Source of the DNA: DUZB01 sp964407525 | GTDB taxonomy: Bacteria > Desulfobacterota > DSM-4660 > Desulfatiglandales > Desulfatiglandaceae | Reading direction: 5' to 3' | Length of the DNA: 25,904 nucleotides | Assembly: GCA_964407525.1 (NCBI GenBank) | Contig: CAYOWC010000034.1 | Span: forward strand, 1-25,904 | Part shown: piece by piece, positions 14,289 to 22,535 of the stretch | Numbering within the stretch: position 1 is the first letter of the stretch | Layout: each line of letters begins with the position of its first letter | Translations under genes and position numbers: made by a program | Notes under the pieces: model-generated | Seen by the model: only the letters and a program-made list of their open reading frames with translations | What the model was told of the DNA's origin: nothing | Database searches by the model: none

Positions 14289-16106
14289 TCAATACAGAGA
14301 ATCGATAATATCCTTGAATTTTTTTTCTATGGTGGATCTGCGAACTTTCATGGTAGCCGTCACCTCATCATCATCCTGGTCAAGCTCTTTAGTGAGAATG
14401 GCGAATTTCCGGATCTTTTCAACTCTGGCCAACTGCTCGTTTATCTTGTCCACTTCGTTCTGAATGAGTTTTTTCACTTCCTCGTTTTCGGCAAGACTCC
14501 TATAGGTGGTATAGGCAATCCGGTTTTCCTGTGCCCAATCGGAAACATTGTCCAGCTCTAACTGGATCATTGCAGAGAGATATTGGCGACCATCGCCCAC
14601 CACGATTCCTTCCTTGATGAAAGGACTGAATTTCAATTTATTTTCAATCTCGCTGGGCGCGATGTTTTTACCGTACGCATTGATGATGAGGTCTTTTTTA
14701 CGATCCACGATTTTGAGCTGCCCTTCATCGGTAATCTCTCCCACATCTCCTGTCATGAGCCATCCTTCTTCATCAAAGGAAGTAACGGACTGTTCAGAAT
14801 TACCGTAGTATCCCTTGAAAACCGAATCGCCCCTGAGCATGATTTCACCATCAGGAGCCAGTTTCATCTCGATCCCTTCAATCGGTTGCCCCACCTGACC
14901 GGCACGAAAATTGTCTCCCTGGGGAATCACACTGATCCCTGCACATTCCGTCATTCCAAAACACTCTCGAACCGGTACGCCAATGGCATGATAGAAATGC
15001 ATCAGGTCCTGGGACATGGGGGCGGCGCCGCTCACGAAGATTCTTCCGTTTAAGAGTCCGATGGAATTCTGGAGCGCTCTGAAAATAAGTAGATACCCTA
15101 TGCCATACAGGGCCTTCCACCAGAGCGGCACCGGCTTGCCCGAAAGTTTCATCGTTGCCACTTTTTCGCCAATGGGCATGGTCCAATTAAAAACCCACCG
15201 TTTCAAAAAGATGGAATCCTTGATCTTAATATAGATGTTTGAATGCATTTTTTCCCAGATGCGAGGCACCGATAAAAAGGCAGTGGGAGAAATCTCTTTC
15301 AAATCCTCCTGCAGGGTAGCCACACTCTCTGCAAAATTCACGGAGCATCCAGCCCACATGGGAAAAATCATGGAAAAACTACGTTCCGCAATGTGGCAAA
15401 GTGGCAGGGCCGATACGAAGGAATCCTTCTCGTCAAAACCGAGTACGCGGGAAAGCCCTTGGATCATGGCAACCATATTGCGGTGGGTTATCATAGCCCC
15501 TTTGGGGTTGCCTGTGGTACCCGAAGTGTAGACCATAACACCCACATCCTCCGGTTCCGTAGCCTCTACCATACGATCAAAGAGCTCCGGAGATTCTTTG
15601 TGCCGGGCAAGCCCCAGGGCCTCCACATCCTTGAAACTGATAATCATGCGGTCTACGTAATTTCTGAGTCCTTTCATATCGATAACGATAATTTTTTTCA
15701 GGAGTGGCAGACGGTCTCTGACTTCCAGGATTTTGTCCACCTGCTCCTGATCCTTGCAGACCACCATGCTGGAATCCGAATTGTCCAGCACATAAAAACA
15801 CTGTTCCGCCACGTTCGTCGGGTAAACACCCACCGCGATAGCCCGGCAGGCCTGCGCACCAACATCCGCGTAGAGCCATTCGCGGCAATTATCCCCCAGG
15901 ATCGAAACCTTATCTTCCCGCTCTTTTAATCCCAGTTCCCTGAGGCCCAGGGAAAAATTCCTCACATGCTCCCAATATTCTTCCCAGCTGACTTTTTGCC
16001 ATATCCCCAGGTCTTTCTCACGTAACGCCGTTCGTCGACCGTATTTCAAGTTTCTTTTCAGGAGTTTCGGGATGGTCAATTCGCTGATGTCTGTTTCCGC
16101 TTTCAT
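14289..16106 (-). CDS. Long-chain-type acyl-CoA synthetase (AMP-forming) embedded in the liv operon
   Basis: This 605-residue ANL-superfamily ligase activates a carboxylic acid to its acyl-CoA using ATP. The P-loop-like motif YTSGTTGNPKG is at residues 193-203. An ECFGMTE motif, the hinge DEEGWLMTGDVGEI, and the DRKKDLIINAYGKNIAPSEIE segment with the catalytic Lys region follow. Length and motifs fit FadD15/FACS-type synthetases of the long-chain group. Its start overlaps the livG stop by four bases (ATGA), so expression is translationally coupled to the transporter ATPase. This arrangement is frequent in Desulfobacterota and implies that the transported substrate is an acid trapped inside the cell by CoA ligation. 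Substrate specificity (fatty, aromatic or other acid) cannot be read from the sequence with confidence. Confidence 0.93.
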   Translation of the reverse strand: MKAETDISELTIPKLLKRNLKYGRRTALREKDLGIWQKVSWEEYWEHVRNFSLGLRELGLKEREDKVSILGDNCREWLYADVGAQACRAIAVGVYPTNVAEQCFYVLDNSDSSMVVCKDQEQVDKILEVRDRLPLLKKIIVIDMKGLRNYVDRMIISFKDVEALGLARHKESPELFDRMVEATEPEDVGVMVYTSGTTGNPKGAMITHRNMVAMIQGLSRVLGFDEKDSFVSALPLCHIAERSFSMIFPMWAGCSVNFAESVATLQEDLKEISPTAFLSVPRIWEKMHSNIYIKIKDSIFLKRWVFNWTMPIGEKVATMKLSGKPVPLWWKALYGIGYLLIFRALQNSIGLLNGRIFVSGAAPMSQDLMHFYHAIGVPVRECFGMTECAGISVIPQGDNFRAGQVGQPIEGIEMKLAPDGEIMLRGDSVFKGYYGNSEQSVTSFDEEGWLMTGDVGEITDEGQLKIVDRKKDLIINAYGKNIAPSEIENKLKFSPFIKEGIVVGDGRQYLSAMIQLELDNVSDWAQENRIAYTTYRSLAENEEVKKLIQNEVDKINEQLARVEKIRKFAILTKELDQDDDEVTATMKVRRSTIEKKFKDIIDSLY

Positions 16107-16876
16107 GATTGCTCATCACCCTCCCCTAAATACGCTTCGATGACTTTGGGATCAGCCTGGACCTGGGCCGGTGTGCCATCGGAAATCATCACTCCGAAAT
16201 CAAGTACGGTCACCCTGTCTGCAATATCCATGACCACGCCCATGTCGTGCTCTACCATGAGAATGGTCACCTTCAATTCCTCTTTGACGTCCAGGACAAA
16301 CCGTGCAATATCCTCTGTCTCCTCCACATTCATGCCGGCTACCGGTTCATCCAGAAGAAGGATTTTCGGATCATTGGCCAGGGCCCTTCCCAACTCCACC
16401 CGCTTCTGGATACCGTATGGCAATGAACCCACCGGTTTTTTTCTGAATTTTTCAATTTCAAGAAAATCGATAATCTGCTCTACCTTGAGCCTATTCTCCA
16501 TCTCTTCCCTGAGTGCTCTTCCGTAGAACAATGCGCCGGTCAGGACTCCGGTACGCATGTGAAGATGCCTTCCGAGGAGAAGGTTGTCGATAACGGTCAT
16601 ATTTTGAAACAGTTCGATATTCTGAAAGGTCCGAGCCACGCCCAGGCCGGCAATCCGGTGAGGTTTGATTTTTTTAAGATTCCTCCCTTCAAATCGCGCC
16701 TCTCCCGAGGTTGGTCGGTAAATGCCGCTTATCACGTTGAACAGAGAAGTCTTTCCCGCACCATTGGGTCCAATCAAGGCATGAATATGCCCCTCTTCCA
16801 CATTAAAGGACACTTCGGAAAGAGCCGAAATCCCCCCAAACAACAATGTGACATTCTGTATTTCCAACTGGGCCAT
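16103..16876 (-). CDS. livG: Branched-chain-type ABC transporter ATP-binding protein LivG
   Basis: This is a 257-residue ABC ATPase. Walker A is GPNGAGKTSLFN, the signature region is LPYGIQKRVELGRALA (in place of LSGGQ, as in LivG), Walker B is ILLLDEPVAGMN, and the switch His follows in VEHDMGVV. It energises the LivHM permease with LivF. It starts nine bases after the livF stop with an AAGGAAC site, and its end overlaps the acyl-CoA synthetase start by four bases. Confidence 0.95.
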   Translation of the reverse strand: MAQLEIQNVTLLFGGISALSEVSFNVEEGHIHALIGPNGAGKTSLFNVISGIYRPTSGEARFEGRNLKKIKPHRIAGLGVARTFQNIELFQNMTVIDNLLLGRHLHMRTGVLTGALFYGRALREEMENRLKVEQIIDFLEIEKFRKKPVGSLPYGIQKRVELGRALANDPKILLLDEPVAGMNVEETEDIARFVLDVKEELKVTILMVEHDMGVVMDIADRVTVLDFGVMISDGTPAQVQADPKVIEAYLGEGDEQS

Positions 16877-16885
16877 TTTTGTTCC

Positions 16886-17680
16886 TTACGACAACCACCG
16901 TTTCCGACGTTTGTAATGTTTTACGTCTGCGTAGTTCTTGCGATCCTTCTTGTCGGTCACACCAAGGTAAAACTCCTGAACATCCTCGTTTTCCCTGAGC
17001 TGGCTGCAGTGCCCATCCAGTACAATACGCCCATTTTCCATGATGTAGCCGTAGGAAGCGAAATTGAGGGCCAGGTTGGCATTCTGTTCTACCAGTAACA
17101 GGGTTGTGCCCTGCTCCTGGTTGATCTGGTGCAATATTTTAAAAATGTCTTTTATCACCAGGGGCGCCAGCCCTAAAGAAGGTTCGTCCAGCATGATAAG
17201 CTTCGGTTTTGACATGAGGGCACGGCCGACAACCACCATCTGCTGTTCGCCCCCCGACAGGAAAACCGCCCTCTGACCGGCCCTTTCTTTCAGGACAGGA
17301 AAATATTTTGTAACCATGGCCGCATCTCTGGCCACTCCTTTGCGGTCAGGGCGGCTAAAAGCACCCACCATGAGATTCTCTATCACGGAGAGATCAGAGA
17401 AAATGCGCCGACCTTCCGGAACCATGGAGATTCCGCAGCGTACGATTTTGTCCGGATCAAAATCCTGGATTTCAACCTCGTTAAAGGAGATCGTACCGCC
17501 TTCCAGGTCGCCGTTCTGCAATCGCAGAATCCCGCTGATGGCCTTCAATGTGGTGGTTTTTCCCGCACCGTTGGCCCCTAAAAGGGCCACGATACTACCA
17601 TCCGGAACCGACAGGGAGATCCCTTTCAGGACCAGGATAACGTCGTTATACACCACTTCAATGTTATTAATTTCAAGCAT
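16886..17680 (-). CDS. livF: Branched-chain-type ABC transporter ATP-binding protein LivF
   Basis: This 264-residue ABC ATPase starts MLEINNIEVVYNDVILVLKG. It has Walker A GANGAGKTTTLK, the signature LSGGEQQMVVVGRALM, Walker B LIMLDEPSLGLAP and a switch His/Gln region VEQNAN typical of LivF. The C-terminus carries an extra basic tail (YADVKHYKRRKRWLS), which I know from LivF proteins in clusters with acyl-CoA synthetases. ATG 17680 is chosen by homology; the open frame extends upstream into the thiolase gene. Seven bases separate it from the thiolase stop. Confidence 0.95.
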   Translation of the reverse strand: MLEINNIEVVYNDVILVLKGISLSVPDGSIVALLGANGAGKTTTLKAISGILRLQNGDLEGGTISFNEVEIQDFDPDKIVRCGISMVPEGRRIFSDLSVIENLMVGAFSRPDRKGVARDAAMVTKYFPVLKERAGQRAVFLSGGEQQMVVVGRALMSKPKLIMLDEPSLGLAPLVIKDIFKILHQINQEQGTTLLLVEQNANLALNFASYGYIMENGRIVLDGHCSQLRENEDVQEFYLGVTDKKDRKNYADVKHYKRRKRWLS

Positions 17681-17687
17681 TGAGAAC

Positions 17688-18860
17688 TCACGCTTTTTCC
17701 ACAAGGATTGCGGTACCGACACCACCGCCGGCACACAGAGAGGATATGCCCAGATTCAGGCCCTGCCTTTCCATTTCATAAAGAAGGGTAACCAGAATAC
17801 GACAGCCGGTGCATCCAACGGGATGTCCCAGGGAAATGCCGCTTCCGTTTACATTGGTAATTTCGCGATTCAACCCGAGTTCTTTTTCCGTAGGCAGGTA
17901 GTATGCCGCAAACGCTTCGTTGATTTCAAAGAGTTCGATATCAGAAACGGAGAGCCCTGACTTATCTAGCACTTCCTTAATAGCAGGAACCGGGGCTATT
18001 CCCACGAGGTGTGGATCAACGGCTACAGTACTGTATTCCCGAATGACGGCCAGGGGGGTAATGCCCAATTCCGCAGCCTTTTCTTCACTCATGATGATGA
18101 CAGCTGCCGCGCCGTCATTGATACCGGACGCGTTGCCTGCGGTTACAGACCCTCCTTCCTTGAAGGCTGCTCCCAGCCTGCCGAGGCTTTCCATGGTCGT
18201 ATCTTCTCTGGGATGTTCATCGGTGTCGACAACAAAGGTTTTTCCTTTGCGGACAATCTCGACTGGAACAATTTCTCTCTTGAATCGCCCTTCTTTGATT
18301 GCCCTTACCGCCCGCTTATGGCTGCCCAAGGCAAGTTCATCCTGTGCTTCTCTGGTGAGGTTGTATTTGTCCACCAATCTTTCCGCTGCCAGACCCATTC
18401 CACCCCCAACCGGGTATTCCTGCATCGATTTCCAGACCAGATCAAAGGCTTTGGCATGACGCAGGCGCTGTCCCCATCGAGCCGTTTCCATGATATAAGG
18501 GGCATTGCTCATGGATTCAACGCCGCCGGCCAGCACGATATCCGCCTGTCCCTGCAAAATGGCATTGGCCCCTGAAATAATGGCCAGGGATGCGGACGCG
18601 CACGCACAATTAATCGTATACCCCGGAACTTCATAAGGTATCCCCATAACAAGAGAAGATACTCTTCCGATGTTCTGATCAATGGGAGCAAAACAGTTCC
18701 CCAGAATCACTTGATCCAGTGTTTCTTTTTCAATCTTTGCCCGTTTTAAAGACTCTTCCATGACCGTCATAACCAGATCGATCGGTTTAACTTTCTTGAG
18801 CGAGCCCCCGAATTCCCCGATTGGAGTTCTTGCAGCACTCGCAATAACAACCTTTTTCAT
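17688..18860 (-). CDS. Acetyl-CoA C-acyltransferase (thiolase)
   Basis: The 390-residue thiolase carries the nucleophile Cys87 in INCACASAS, His346 in GHPVG and the second Cys376 in SLCAGGGVG. It cleaves 3-oxoacyl-CoA to acetyl-CoA and a shortened acyl-CoA in beta-oxidation, or runs the reverse condensation. The start MKKVVIASAARTPIGEFGG is standard, and GGAGG lies six bases upstream at 18860; the frame extending to 18926 is not used. It is the first gene of the liv/acyl-CoA synthetase operon, so import, activation and thiolysis are expressed together. No 3-hydroxyacyl-CoA dehydrogenase is present in the window. Confidence 0.94.
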   Translation of the reverse strand: MKKVVIASAARTPIGEFGGSLKKVKPIDLVMTVMEESLKRAKIEKETLDQVILGNCFAPIDQNIGRVSSLVMGIPYEVPGYTINCACASASLAIISGANAILQGQADIVLAGGVESMSNAPYIMETARWGQRLRHAKAFDLVWKSMQEYPVGGGMGLAAERLVDKYNLTREAQDELALGSHKRAVRAIKEGRFKREIVPVEIVRKGKTFVVDTDEHPREDTTMESLGRLGAAFKEGGSVTAGNASGINDGAAAVIIMSEEKAAELGITPLAVIREYSTVAVDPHLVGIAPVPAIKEVLDKSGLSVSDIELFEINEAFAAYYLPTEKELGLNREITNVNGSGISLGHPVGCTGCRILVTLLYEMERQGLNLGISSLCAGGGVGTAILVEKA

Positions 18861-19196
18861 GAAAATCCTCCAGATGATACATTTGTAAAAAAAACAAAAT
18901 CTCGCGCAAAGGCGCAACGCTCGCAAATTTGATGAATTCGCAAAAAAGCTACGTTATGGCGACAAACGGCGTCCTATTGGAAACAAAGTCACTCTCCGAA
19001 AGATGCGGCAATAGGTCGATCATGGCGGAGTTAAGGCCTGCCCGCCATTGCCGTTCGCACTCTATTTTGAGATTGGTCGATGTTACTATCCCCCTGTATT
19101 TGGGAACAATTCTTCTGATGGTTAGGCGAGGCAGGCGGGCGTCAGCCTTTTATAAAACCTTTACAGATGAACTCCTCTGAGCCTCTGTGGCTATTC
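18861..19196. other. Gene-free region between TetR gene and thiolase operon
   Basis: No credible gene lies in these 336 bases. The part nearest the thiolase (18901-18927, CTCGCGCAAAGGCGCAACGC) is a degenerate CGCAAAG/CGCAACG tandem repeat. Further along are an inverted pair CCTATTG/CAATAGG (18973-18979 and 19009-19015) and complementary GC-rich stretches GCCCGCC (about 19040) and GGCGGGC (about 19133), which could fold over a long range. An 83-codon frame at 18929-19180 has no recognisable content. Confidence 0.5.
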
Positions 19197-19787
19197 TTAG
19201 GCCGCAAAGCCTTCCAGAAATATGGTCCGAAACGTTTTCACGTATTTCCTGCCATCGAGATGATAGCGGTTCAAATACCATTGATGAAGAACGCCATCAT
19301 GAATGGCCATAAAGGTCAAGGCGCCCAGCTCGGGATCGATTTCCTTTTTGATTAAACCTTGCCGGATGCCATGATCAATCAAGCCACTGATCAATTTCTG
19401 ATATTTTAGATACACATTCTGCAGAGCGGATCTAAAATCCACATCAGCATTCAATTCCATAGTAAGAAACGTGAGGAACACGCAGAGATCCGGGTTTTTC
19501 AGCGCAAAATCCGCGCTGAAACTGATGGCACAATGGAGCTTTTCGAGGGCATTCCCCTCATATTCTTGAACGGTTTCGATTAATTTATCAATGTACTGGG
19601 AATCAAATTCCCCAATGATTTTGAGAAGAAGTTCGCCCTTACTGCGGAAATGCGAATAAAGGGCTCCTTTGGTGAGATTTACCTTTTCGGTAATCTGTGT
19701 AATAGACGTGCCGTGATAACCATTGCGAACAAACAGTTCCAGAGCTGCCTGGATAATTTTATTTTCTGTTTCTTTACTTCGCTTCAT
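19197..19787 (-). CDS. TetR/AcrR-family transcriptional regulator
   Basis: The 196-residue protein has an N-terminal TetR helix-turn-helix: KIIQAALELFVRNGYHGTSI, then ITEKVNLTKGALYSHFRSKG. The C-terminal ligand domain resembles regulators of fatty-acid genes. It lies between the enoyl-CoA hydratase/isomerase and the thiolase-liv operon on the same strand, so it plausibly represses those genes and responds to an acyl-CoA. A promoter with a palindrome at its start site lies just upstream. ATG 19787 is preferred; GTG 19793 would add two residues. Neither has a strong Shine-Dalgarno. It is probably transcribed on its own. Confidence 0.9.
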   Translation of the reverse strand: MKRSKETENKIIQAALELFVRNGYHGTSITQITEKVNLTKGALYSHFRSKGELLLKIIGEFDSQYIDKLIETVQEYEGNALEKLHCAISFSADFALKNPDLCVFLTFLTMELNADVDFRSALQNVYLKYQKLISGLIDHGIRQGLIKKEIDPELGALTFMAIHDGVLHQWYLNRYHLDGRKYVKTFRTIFLEGFAA

Positions 19788-20101
19788 TATCACCAGTTTT
19801 GGAAGGAAAAATTATCATTAAATCCTAAACGGTTAGTATTTTTATACACACATTTCTAAAATGTCAAGGGGTTTCTTGCACTCTGAAATGGCGGATTTTG
19901 TATGGCGCCTAAAAAATGCTATAAGCTTTTGGCCATTAGCAGTTGGCTTAAACTTTAATATTTTTGGATAACTTTATCTATATTGACACCTTCTTTTATT
20001 GATGCCAACCTAGAATAGTATCGAAAAAAACTTCTTAAAAACCTTGACAGAAAATATCTTGGGGAATAAAAAATACCGGTCGATTAGTATTTATGAGGAG
20101 G
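19788..20101. other. AT-rich intergenic region upstream of the TetR gene
   Basis: There is no gene here. The 200 bases nearest the ECH/isomerase stop are AT-rich, with no hairpin terminator that I can see. The part nearest TetR holds its promoter and a candidate operator. A TTAGTATTT stretch occurs twice (19833-19841 and 20084-20092). Confidence 0.6.
19825..19867 (-). promoter_or_regulatory. TetR-gene promoter with overlapping palindromic operator candidate
   Basis: On the minus strand TTGACA (19867-19862) and TATAAA (19846-19841) are 15 bases apart. The palindrome CTAACCGTTTAG (19836-19825; CTAA and TTAG arms) follows about where transcription would begin. This layout is typical of autorepression by TetR proteins. 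The spacing is shorter than the ideal 17, which lowers confidence. Confidence 0.45.
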
Positions 20102-20878
20102 CTATTTTCCCCGGATCTGTTCCATAACCCGGGTGACAGCAACATAATGACTGTGCTCCTTCTGGCAATTCTGAAAAACCCTGGTTTCTTCCTCCAGCGT
20201 TTCACTGAGGCTTAGATCCATGGCTTGGCGCAGAAGTTTTTTGGCCGAGAGAATAGCCGCTTCGGGCATGGCGGCAATAGCAAGTGCAATCTTCCGTGTT
20301 TCGTCAAGAAGATCGACGTCAGGCCTTATTTCGCTTATCAGCCCGGTAGAAAGGGCTTCAGGGGCTTTTATCATTCTGCTCGTCAGAACCCATTCGGCGG
20401 CTTTGGAATGTCCTACCAGGCGCGGCAGAAAGTAGGCGCTTCCGAATTCGGGGGTTAGACCGATCCGGGTAAACGGGCAACTGAAGGATGCCGATTCCGA
20501 TCCCAATCGGATATCGCAGGCGAGGCTCATGGTCATACCCACCCCCACTGCCGGACCGTTTACAGCGGCCAGGATGGGTTTGGGGTAAAAGGCTAAAACT
20601 CTTGGCAGCGAAGCATCATAAAACCGGGATGGCTCGCCCGTGCGTTCGAAATGTTCATAGTCGGTTTTAAAACGTTTCAGGTCCGCGCCGGCGCAAAAAG
20701 CCCGGCCTTCACCCGTCAGGATAACCACACGGACCGTTTCGTCGTTTGCGGCCTTCAAGAGTGCCTCTTTCAAACTATCTCTCATCTCTTCGCTTAGAGC
20801 ATTGAGGGCATCTGGTCGATTGAGGGTTATGACGACAACACCCTCTTTGGCATTGTAACGGATGGTTTCGGATTCCAT
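20102..20878 (-). CDS. Enoyl-CoA hydratase/isomerase family protein, likely an enoyl-CoA isomerase
   Basis: The 258-residue crotonase-fold protein has the oxyanion-hole segments FCAGADLK and NGPAVGVGMTMSLACD. The two glutamates of classical enoyl-CoA hydratase are replaced: the GGGCELA-type position is Thr116 and the FGQPE-type position is Phe136. It has a Glu at residue 144 in GLTPEFGSAYFLP, which lines up with the catalytic Glu region of delta3-delta2 enoyl-CoA isomerases (ECI2-like, PEGCSSY). I therefore favour double-bond isomerisation over hydration. It is separate from the thiolase operon, with the TetR gene between. The ATG at 20878 is the only good start and is preceded by AGAGG. Confidence 0.88.
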   Translation of the reverse strand: MESETIRYNAKEGVVVITLNRPDALNALSEEMRDSLKEALLKAANDETVRVVILTGEGRAFCAGADLKRFKTDYEHFERTGEPSRFYDASLPRVLAFYPKPILAAVNGPAVGVGMTMSLACDIRLGSESASFSCPFTRIGLTPEFGSAYFLPRLVGHSKAAEWVLTSRMIKAPEALSTGLISEIRPDVDLLDETRKIALAIAAMPEAAILSAKKLLRQAMDLSLSETLEEETRVFQNCQKEHSHYVAVTRVMEQIRGK

Positions 20879-20917
20879 AGAAAAACCTCTTTGATGACAT
20901 CGTTAAATTGGTACGTT

Positions 20918-21070
20918 GTTGAGTTGTTGAGTTGTTGAGTTGNNNNNNNNNNNNNNNNNNNNNNNNNNNNNNNNNNNNNNNNNNNNNNNNNNNNNNNNNN
21001 NNNNNNNNNNNNNNNNNNNNNNNNNNNNNNNNNNNNNNNNNNGTTGTTGAGTTGTTGAGTTGTTGAGTTG
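20918..21070. repeat. Tandem 8-bp repeat (GTTGTTGA) interrupted by a scaffold gap
   Basis: About three units of GTTGTTGA lie before the N run (about 20918-20942) and three more directly after it (21043-21070), in the same phase of sequence. The gap therefore probably sits inside one longer array whose true copy number is unknown. Confidence 0.85.
20943..21042. other. Scaffold gap (100 N)
   Basis: A run of exactly 100 N inside an 8-bp tandem repeat. The two contigs were probably joined across an unresolved repeat, so the distance between the isomerase and dehydrogenase genes is not known. Confidence 0.98.
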
Positions 21071-21179
21071 GAAAATTACCTTATGACCAAATTGAATTCA
21101 ATGGTTTTTTATTCTTTTGAGCTGTATTGCATCACGAGGATTGTAAACATCTTCAATTATTATGAAGGAGGAAGTTGCT

Positions 21180-22328
21180 ATGAATTTCGAGTTGAGCAAA
21201 GAAGAGATGGATATCAGAATGGCTGCCAGGGAATTTGCCGAAGGTGAAATCCGAGACATCGCCAAGGAATATGACCAGAAAGAGGAATTCCCGAAGAAAC
21301 TCTGGAAAAAGGCATGCAATCTGGGTTTTGTGGGCGGATTTATCAAAGAGGAATATGATGGCGCCGGCTTGAGTCTTTTCGAGAGCTGTCTGATCATGGA
21401 AGAATTCTGGCGGGTGGACCCGGGTTGCGGATGCGTGCTGTTGGCCGCTTTTGGCGCCGAATATTTGCAAAACCACGGCACCCCTGAACAAAAGCAGAAA
21501 TATCTTCCCCCAATCCCCAGTGGAGAAGCTATTATGGGCGCCGCCATTACCGAACCGGACGCCGGCAGCGATATCTTCGGGGCAAGAACCACTGCAGTAA
21601 AAGATGGGGTTGACTATGTGATAAACGGTTCCAAAATATTTATCACAAACGGGTCCATTGCTGACTATCTGACCGTTTTTTGCGTCACTAATCCGGATGC
21701 CGAATCCCGTTACAATAGGCATTCCATCCTGATTGTGGAAACAGATCGGGCCGGATTTGAAGCATCAAAAATAAGAGGAAAGATGGGAATCAGAGCCTCC
21801 GACACAGCCGAGTTGTCATTCAATAACGTAAGGGTTCCCAAAGAAAACCTGGTGGGAGGAAAAGAAGGCCAGGGCTTTGCCCAGACCATGGAGTTGTTCA
21901 ACATAAACCGGGTTGTTGCGGCCTCCCAAGGAGTAGGGGTTGCCCAGGGCGCTTTGGACCAGGCCATAAAACATATCAAAAAGAGGGAAGCCTTTGGTCA
22001 ATCCGTAGGAAAATTTCAAGCCATTCAATTCAAACTCGCTGAAATGGCCACCAAGGTTGAAGCGTCCAGAGCCCTTACCTATCAGGCGGCATGGCTTCTT
22101 GACAACGGCAAAACGGATCCGAAACTCATTGCCATGGCGAAATGGATGGCTGGGGAAACTGGAGTCCGGGTTACCGACGATGCCCTGCAAATGCATGGCG
22201 GCTATGGATTCATTAATGAATATGATATAGAACGTTTTTACAGGGATGCCAAAATTGTTGAGATCTATGAGGCAACAAAAGAAATGGAAAAGAATACCAT
22301 CGCCCAGAAGCTTCTTGGTAAGTTTTAG
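21180..22328 (+). CDS. Acyl-CoA dehydrogenase
   Basis: The 382-residue flavoprotein oxidises acyl-CoA to 2-enoyl-CoA, passing electrons to ETF. Family motifs are visible: the flavin/substrate motif AAITEPDAGSDIFGARTTA, TNGSIADYLTV, GIRASDTAELSFNNVRVP, REAFGQSVGKFQAIQF, ALQMHGGYGF and YRDAKIVEIYEAT, in which Glu364 occupies the usual catalytic-base position. The size fits the short/medium-chain group. ATG 21180 has AAGGAGG eight bases upstream; the ATG at 21162 lies before that site and is not used. The gene is divergent from the isomerase across the scaffold gap. With the isomerase, thiolase and acyl-CoA synthetase it makes a nearly complete beta-oxidation set, without a hydroxyacyl-CoA dehydrogenase or ETF here. 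The C-terminal KNTIAQKLLGKF is typical. Confidence 0.94.
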   Translation: MNFELSKEEMDIRMAAREFAEGEIRDIAKEYDQKEEFPKKLWKKACNLGFVGGFIKEEYDGAGLSLFESCLIMEEFWRVDPGCGCVLLAAFGAEYLQNHGTPEQKQKYLPPIPSGEAIMGAAITEPDAGSDIFGARTTAVKDGVDYVINGSKIFITNGSIADYLTVFCVTNPDAESRYNRHSILIVETDRAGFEASKIRGKMGIRASDTAELSFNNVRVPKENLVGGKEGQGFAQTMELFNINRVVAASQGVGVAQGALDQAIKHIKKREAFGQSVGKFQAIQFKLAEMATKVEASRALTYQAAWLLDNGKTDPKLIAMAKWMAGETGVRVTDDALQMHGGYGFINEYDIERFYRDAKIVEIYEATKEMEKNTIAQKLLGKF

Positions 22329-22474
22329 GGAAATCGAAAGATTCATAATTCTATTTTCATCACCAGGAAAATCATTGGAAGGGGCCAGCTTTGATAACAT
22401 TTGGAAGGGGGTAAAGTGTTTTGCAGTAAAGCAGCATCCATAATAACAATTGCTCCCCGGGGATCACTGCGGCC

Positions 22475-22503
22475 TTGACATTGTTATGCGAAAAGACTAC
22501 AAT
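22475..22503 (+). promoter_or_regulatory. Sigma70 promoter of the vapBC-type operon
   Basis: A perfect TTGACA (22475-22480), a 17-base spacer and TACAAT (22498-22503) lie about 30 bases before the antitoxin ATG. It is one of the best promoter matches in the window. A CCCCGGGG palindrome (22455-22462) lies just upstream. Confidence 0.8.
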
Positions 22504-22535
22504 GCAATCATTTATAAGCGCAGGGGGAATGGAAA

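Noticed and set aside
19030..19140. Possible integron attC site (GTTAAGG and GTTAGGC motifs near GC-rich inverted repeats)
   Set aside because: The matching RYYYAAC core is missing at the other end, there is no integrase, and the neighbouring genes are not cassette-like.
18929..19180. 83-codon plus-strand frame between TetR and thiolase genes
   Set aside because: No recognisable domain, no ribosome-binding site, and built on GC-rich inverted repeats; more likely a chance frame in an intergenic element.
20044..20072. TTGACA with TAAAAA at 17 bases, plus strand
   Set aside because: It would transcribe antisense into the isomerase gene with no plus-strand gene downstream; a chance match in AT-rich DNA is more likely.
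20918..21070. CRISPR array
   Set aside because: The repeat unit is 8 bp with no spacers and there are no cas genes; it is a simple tandem repeat.
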